Made by a program: the position numbers and the translations under genes
Shown here: piece after piece, positions 7,472 through 10,501 of the stretch
Layout of the letters: each line of letters starts with the position of its first letter
How positions within the stretch are numbered: the first letter of the stretch is position 1
The notes under the pieces: model-generated
The model's input: only the letters and a program-made list of their open reading frames with translations
Databases searched by the model: none
Told to the model about the DNA's origin: nothing
Assembly (NCBI GenBank): GCA_947258625.1
Contig: CAMYJN010000036.1
Span: 1-10,501, forward strand
Length of the DNA: 10,501 nucleotides
Reading direction: 5' to 3'
Origin: an uncultured Polyangiaceae bacterium
Lineage (GTDB): Bacteria > Myxococcota_A > Polyangia > Polyangiales > Houyiibacteriaceae

Positions 7472-7477
7472 GGAGGG
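7472..7477 (+). promoter_or_regulatory. Shine-Dalgarno favouring a start at 7488
   Basis: GGAGGG lies 10 bases before the ATG at 7488 but only one base before the ATG at 7479, and downstream of the ATG at 7431. Spacing therefore supports 7488. The 91-bp divergent gap 7397-7487 must hold both promoters; I see no convincing -35/-10 pair in it. Confidence 0.65.
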
Positions 7478-7487
7478 TATGCGGCAA

Positions 7488-8189
7488 ATGACGCTCGATG
7501 CACTACTCCCGTTGCCGCCCGCAGGCTTCGACGTGACGAGCCATTATCGGCTCAAGCCGAGGCCGAAGAGAGCTTTTCACACCATCCTCGACGCGAACAA
7601 GCTGCTGGTGCCGGGGTCCAAGGGCAGCTTGACGTTTCGCAACCTCGACGGCGAACGCGTCGAGCTCGCCACCAAATACGAAGTCTCGGCCGGAACGATC
7701 GAGGAGAGCTTCGTCATGCGAAAGACGCCGGCAGGACTGGAAAGCGAGCACTTGGTTCGCTCGATGCGCGACGCCGAGGGGCGGCACGCGCGCAAGGAAG
7801 ACGTCCATTTCGACACGAACCTCGGCGTTGCACCCAACACCTACCCGGAGGTCTTGCTCCCACTGATGCTCGGCTGGCCCTCGCGCCAGCGGACGCGCGC
7901 ATTTTACTCCTGGATCAACGATCGCTTCGTCTCGCGCGTGTATGTCGAGACCAAGGGAAAGACCACGGTGGACCTCCCGGGCCGTTCGAGGAAGGCAACG
8001 GAGCTCGTCCTCTATCCCGACCTCAACGATTTCGTTCGTGTAGGCTCGACGGTCGCCCGGCTCGCCAAGCCTTTGATGCCTCAGTACCACCTCTGGTTCG
8101 AACCCGACGCGCCGAACCGTGTCCTGCGCTTCGAGGGCCCCTATGGACCACCCGGCGCACCGGAGCTCATCATGGAGCTCGACGAGTAA
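7488..8189 (+). CDS. Hypothetical protein, possibly DUF3108-like
   Basis: A 233-residue protein from the ATG at 7488; the frame is open from 7431, giving 252 residues, but the ribosome site supports the later start. No signal peptide or membrane segment is apparent in the shorter form. The sequence alternates charged and hydrophobic residues as in a beta-sheet protein (SLTFRNLDGERVELATKYEVSAG, TTVDLPGRSRKATELVLYPD). It ends with a long segment (HLWFEPDAPNRVLRFEGPYGPP) that recalls the C-terminal strands of DUF3108-type beta proteins; this likeness is an impression and weak. There are no catalytic motifs and no cysteines. It is transcribed divergently from pepN and stands alone, converging on the secreted protein at 8245. 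Codon use looks like the neighbours'. Confidence 0.75.
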   Translation: MTLDALLPLPPAGFDVTSHYRLKPRPKRAFHTILDANKLLVPGSKGSLTFRNLDGERVELATKYEVSAGTIEESFVMRKTPAGLESEHLVRSMRDAEGRHARKEDVHFDTNLGVAPNTYPEVLLPLMLGWPSRQRTRAFYSWINDRFVSRVYVETKGKTTVDLPGRSRKATELVLYPDLNDFVRVGSTVARLAKPLMPQYHLWFEPDAPNRVLRFEGPYGPPGAPELIMELDE

Positions 8190-8244
8190 CGGCGCGCCGA
8201 TGCTTCGCGAGCCTCTGCTGCACTTCAAGGCCTGCGCGACACGA

Positions 8245-8907
8245 TCACTTTCCGATGACGGACCAGAACGTGGTGCCCGCCCAAATGCGAGCCGCGAGAT
8301 CGACGCCCGACCGACCCTGCCCAAAGCCGATACCGGGCCCGACTTCGATCAATACGAATGGCGCGGTCTTCTTGCTGGCCTTGATCTCCACGCCCAGGCG
8401 CACCATTAGCGGGATGACGCCGCCGAAGCCGGTTCCTTTGACCCATCCGAGGTCGATGGGAATCACGCCCCCTGTCACCACGCTCAGCTTGGGATTGACG
8501 TCCACGCTGACGGGGACCGCAAGCTCGATACGCGAGACCACGGTTGGGGTGTTGACCCCAGCCGACCCAGCCAAGAGCCCGGGCGTGACTCGAAACCCGA
8601 GGTCGGTCGTGGACCCAGGCCGCTTGTGGTTCCAAAGGTGGAAGCGCAGCGGCGCGTAGACGGCAAAGGCGATCCGCGGGTCGTCCCAGGCACCAGACCA
8701 AGGGCCGTAGACGAGCTCTCCGCCCAGCGCCCAGTCAAGCTTGTTCTTCCCCTTGTTCCACCACTCGTACGAGGTGCTCGGCCAGCCGGTTGCCACCTTG
8801 TGGGCCATGTCGGTTTCCAGGCGGGCTCCCCCGATCGTCGACTGCGGGCCTGCCAAAGCGGTACTGGCCAAGCCGAGCACCAACAAGAGCGTGAGTATAA
8901 ACCTCAT
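8245..8907 (-). CDS. Secreted, probably outer-membrane beta-barrel-like protein
   Basis: A 220-residue protein starting with a classical signal peptide (basic R2, hydrophobic 3-15, cleavage likely after ALA at about residue 19). The ATG at 8907 has AAAGGAG six bases upstream, a near-ideal ribosome site. The mature part has many short alternating hydrophobic stretches separated by glycine-rich or charged turns (LDWALGGELVYGPWSG, RIAFAVYAPLRFHLW, SKLSVVTGG-like, APFVLIEVGPGIGFG). This pattern is typical of small outer-membrane barrels. It is rich in aromatic residues and has no cysteines. The C-terminus (FWSVIGK) is not the classic terminal phenylalanine of porins, so barrel topology is inference. 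It is 180 bp downstream of the other secreted-protein gene on the same strand and converges with the gene ending at 8189. No named family is recognised. Confidence 0.78.
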   Translation of the reverse strand: MRFILTLLLVLGLASTALAGPQSTIGGARLETDMAHKVATGWPSTSYEWWNKGKNKLDWALGGELVYGPWSGAWDDPRIAFAVYAPLRFHLWNHKRPGSTTDLGFRVTPGLLAGSAGVNTPTVVSRIELAVPVSVDVNPKLSVVTGGVIPIDLGWVKGTGFGGVIPLMVRLGVEIKASKKTAPFVLIEVGPGIGFGQGRSGVDLAARIWAGTTFWSVIGK

Positions 8908-9087
8908 GGCGATCTCCTTTCCCGCATTCGCGAGCAGCGGACCTTAGCGAGTCGGACCGGAGCGAACAAACCGACGTCACCAAACTGACCTGAGGGCTCA
9001 GATACGCGAACGCCCCGGTCGATCGTGGTCGCCGGGGGGTCCGCTGGTTGGGTTCTGCCTCGAGCTTCGTTCGATTTGACGACTCCC
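8908..9087. other. Intergenic region between the two secreted-protein genes
   Basis: These 180 bp probably carry the promoter of the barrel-like gene on the minus strand. The only structure I can see is a 6-bp GC-rich inverted repeat, CCCCGG at 9013-9018 and CCGGGG at 9032-9037, with a 13-nt loop. It lacks a following T run on either strand, so it is not a convincing intrinsic terminator. A weak -35/-10-like pair (TTGTTC, 17 bp, TAAGGT on the minus strand, 8941-8969) matches consensus at only about half the positions. Confidence 0.4.
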
Positions 9088-9672
9088 TTAGTCGAGGTCG
9101 ATTTCCACATGAGCTGTGACGCGGCCACCCTCTGCCTCGGCGCTGCCCACCCAAGTCCCGGTCGCGCCCTCAAATCGCCGTGTGCCGCCAGTGACGGTCC
9201 CTTCAAAATCGACAGAGAAGATCCCCGTGATGGGCGCCTGTGTGTCGGGGTCAACGACCGTTGGTTGAAAGCAGTAAAAACTCAGGTCGTCGTCGGTCGT
9301 CACGGAAAGAATTGATCCGTCCTTGTAGGTGAAAACAGCCGTTGTGCTAAGGCCGGCTCCGGGCAAGACCCCGCACCGCGAATCCGCCCCAGCCGCGTCA
9401 ATGACGGTTTGCGCCGAGAAGATTGGTCTCCCGGACTTCCCTTTCGCGATTCCGCTCTGCAACGAGGTGGAGACTGCACCGAGCAGCGAAGGTGTTCCAT
9501 AGTCCTCCCCCGTAGTGGAATCCTGCGAGCTCGTGGTGAAGTTGCTTCCGGAGAGCTCCAGGCTGATGTCCGGTCCGCGGTGCCACCACCACCAAGCCTG
9601 TGCGGGTGTGTCTGGAACCGCGAAGAGGGCCAAGCCCAGGGCGGCTGCGATGATGAAGATTCCCGTTTTCAT
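9088..9672 (-). CDS. Secreted protein of unknown function with WWWW start
   Basis: A 194-residue protein with a clear signal peptide (K2, hydrophobic 4-18, predicted cleavage after AQA at 26). The mature chain would then open with four tryptophans, W27-W30, followed by HRG. The body is Ser/Thr/Gly rich with two cysteines, C100 and C134, able to form one disulfide. The C-terminal third has a beta-strand/turn pattern, FEGTVTGGTRRFEGATGTW, followed by strands ending in AHVEIDLD. The GGTxRFxGATG turn resembles that of secreted small beta-barrel proteins such as the allene-oxide-cyclase/dirigent-like group; this is a weak resemblance, not an assignment. The ATG at 9672 has GGGAG seven bases upstream. 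The gene diverges from rnfB and lies upstream of the barrel-like gene on the same strand, 180 bp away. Confidence 0.78.
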   Translation of the reverse strand: MKTGIFIIAAALGLALFAVPDTPAQAWWWWHRGPDISLELSGSNFTTSSQDSTTGEDYGTPSLLGAVSTSLQSGIAKGKSGRPIFSAQTVIDAAGADSRCGVLPGAGLSTTAVFTYKDGSILSVTTDDDLSFYCFQPTVVDPDTQAPITGIFSVDFEGTVTGGTRRFEGATGTWVGSAEAEGGRVTAHVEIDLD

Positions 9673-9916
9673 GATTTTCTCCCTCTTTTCTCAATGGAAG
9701 GGGGTCGTGACCGCCGCCCTACTTCTGGGTCGCTGAGCGTCTCGCGATGGTGGAAACCTGTCTATACGTAGATTGTTTAGCGACCCGCGCGACTCGCCTT
9801 TACAGAGGCACGGCTGGTGTCACCGGAGTCCTTTTCACCTCGATCACATGAGGCTAGACTCCGCGCGCGGGGGCGATGGCAGCAGGTGGCTGCCCCAACC
9901 TTCGATACTCGTTGCC
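9673..9916. other. Divergent regulatory region before rnfB
   Basis: These 244 bp separate two divergent genes and must hold both promoters. AT-rich elements occur around 9761-9779 (tctatacgta, gattgtttag), including a possible -10 (TATAGA on the minus strand), but no good -35 partner is visible. A large inverted repeat spans 9727-9786 (listed separately). An in-frame ATG at 9848 could extend RnfB into this region by 23 residues. Confidence 0.5.
9727..9786 (+). repeat. Long-loop inverted repeat, potential RNA stem, upstream of rnfB
   Basis: GGGTCGCT (9727-9734) is matched exactly by its reverse complement AGCGACCC (9779-9786). In plus-strand RNA the stem can extend to 13 pairs, GGGUCGCUGAGCG with UGUUUAGCGACCC, using three G-U pairs among the inner five. 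In minus-strand RNA those three become A-C mismatches. The loop is 34 nt. No T run follows, so it does not look like a terminator. It could be a leader structure or a pair of operator half-sites. Confidence 0.55.
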
Positions 9917-10501
9917 ATGTTGTTTCTCACCGCCGTTGGGGCCATCACCGGCCTCACTTTCATCCTTGCTACCGCGTTGGTACTGGCCAACAAGCGGCTG
10001 TACGTCTACGAGGATCCGCGAATCGATGTGGTCGAGGAGATGCTTCCTCACGCCAACTGCGGTGCCTGTGGCTTCGTCGGATGTCGTCCTTTCGCCGAAG
10101 CGCTGACCAGGGGGGAGGTGCTGCCGGGCAAATGCACCGTGAGCTCCGGCGAGGAAAGAGCGGTGATCGCAGGCTTCCTTGGCGTCGACGTGGGGGCGGA
10201 GGAGAAGCTGGTGGCCCGGCTGGCGTGCGCGGGCGGCACCAATGTGGCCCGCAACCACGCGCGATACCACGGAGAGCAGACCTGTCGCGCCGCTGCAAAG
10301 GTCGCGGGCGGCGGGAAAGGCTGCTTTTGGGGCTGCCTGGGTCTCGGCGACTGCGACGTCGTGTGCGACTTCGACGCCATCCACATGAACGCGCACAAGC
10401 TCCCGGTGGTGGACGAGGCGCTGTGCACCGCCTGCGGCGACTGCGTCGAGGTGTGCCCCAAGGACTTGTTCTCCCTGCACAAAGAAAGCCATCGGCTCTG
10501 G
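9917..10501 (+). CDS. rnfB: Rnf electron-transport complex subunit B, N-terminal part
   Basis: The frame is open from the ATG at 9917 to the window edge (195 residues). RnfB carries electrons through iron-sulfur clusters between ferredoxin and the membrane Rnf complex, which couples NAD reduction/oxidation to ion transport. Residues 1-25 are the N-terminal membrane helix. C48, C51, C56 and C73 (NCGACGFVGC) form the Fe4S4 domain. C136, C140, C146 and C150 (GCLGLGDC) and C160, C163, C166 and C170 (CTACGDCVEVCP) form two ferredoxin-type clusters. C104 and C123 are additional. The GCLGLGDC layout belongs to the longer RnfB type rather than the short E. coli form. Start choice is uncertain: 9917 gives a helix length like E. 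coli RnfB but no Shine-Dalgarno; an in-frame ATG at 9848 would add 23 residues. In many operons rnfB leads rnfC, D, G, E and A, so the rest probably follows outside. Confidence 0.93.
   Translation, partial: MLFLTAVGAITGLTFILATALVLANKRLYVYEDPRIDVVEEMLPHANCGACGFVGCRPFAEALTRGEVLPGKCTVSSGEERAVIAGFLGVDVGAEEKLVARLACAGGTNVARNHARYHGEQTCRAAAKVAGGGKGCFWGCLGLGDCDVVCDFDAIHMNAHKLPVVDEALCTACGDCVEVCPKDLFSLHKESHRLW

Noticed and set aside
8190..8199. Perfect palindrome CGGCGCGCCG right after the stop at 8187-8189
   Set aside because: There is no loop or T tract, and such 10-bp GC palindromes are expected by chance in DNA this GC-rich. It could be a site, but nothing supports one.
7235..8659. A 474-codon open frame on the plus strand spanning three genes
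   Set aside because: It runs antisense to pepN and to the barrel-like gene and out of frame with the 233-residue gene. Its translation is Arg-rich with no domain pattern, as expected for a shadow frame in GC-rich DNA.
8941..8969. Sigma-70-like promoter for the barrel-like gene
   Set aside because: TTGTTC and TAAGGT at 17-bp spacing match only about six of twelve consensus positions, too weak to list as a promoter.
9013..9037. GC-rich inverted repeat as an intrinsic terminator of the WWWW-protein gene
   Set aside because: The stem is only 6 bp with a 13-nt loop and no T run follows on either strand.
9854..10492. A 212-codon minus-strand open frame opposite rnfB
   Set aside because: The plus strand encodes RnfB with all expected cysteine motifs; the antisense frame is His/Arg/Ala rich and shows no domain.

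Overview
The window looks like chromosomal DNA from a GC-rich Gram-negative bacterium. Signal peptides, a lipoprotein, a possible outer-membrane barrel and an Rnf complex gene all point to a diderm. The gene mix (long-form RnfB, steroid-reductase-like protein, Gram-negative PepN, several small secreted proteins of no recognised family) would suit Myxococcota or another deltaproteobacterial lineage. That placement is inference, because no marker gene for taxonomy is present. I see no rRNA, tRNA, CRISPR array, insertion sequence or phage gene.

Layout from left to right. Positions 1-483 (+) hold the C-terminal part of a steroid 5-alpha-reductase-family membrane protein, truncated by the window edge. 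It converges on a minus-strand envelope cluster transcribed from 2005 down to 502: a 79-residue putative lipoprotein with a strict glycine-every-fourth-residue repeat, a membrane-anchored protein of unknown function, and a membrane-anchored beta-carbonic-anhydrase-like protein. Next comes a second minus-strand unit, 7396 down to 2138: aminopeptidase N (pepN), then a cNMP-like/CBS/DUF294 nucleotidyltransferase-like regulatory protein, then a DnaQ-type DEDDh 3'-5' exonuclease. Its three genes lie 5 bp and 1 bp apart.

Divergent from pepN is an unrecognised 233-residue protein (7488-8189, +). It converges on a secreted barrel-like protein (8907-8245, -). Upstream of that is another small secreted protein with four consecutive tryptophans just after its signal peptide (9672-9088, -). 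Finally, rnfB starts at about 9917 (+) and runs off the right edge; it probably opens an rnf operon that continues outside the window. The 244-bp divergent region before rnfB contains a long inverted repeat that folds better as plus-strand RNA.

The genes are mostly housekeeping and envelope functions rather than one dedicated system. The features most worth a second look are the glycine-repeat lipoprotein with its anchored carbonic-anhydrase partner, the loss of canonical ligand residues in the cNMP-like domain of the DUF294 protein, and the structured leader before rnfB. I did not find a clearly new defence or metabolic system.
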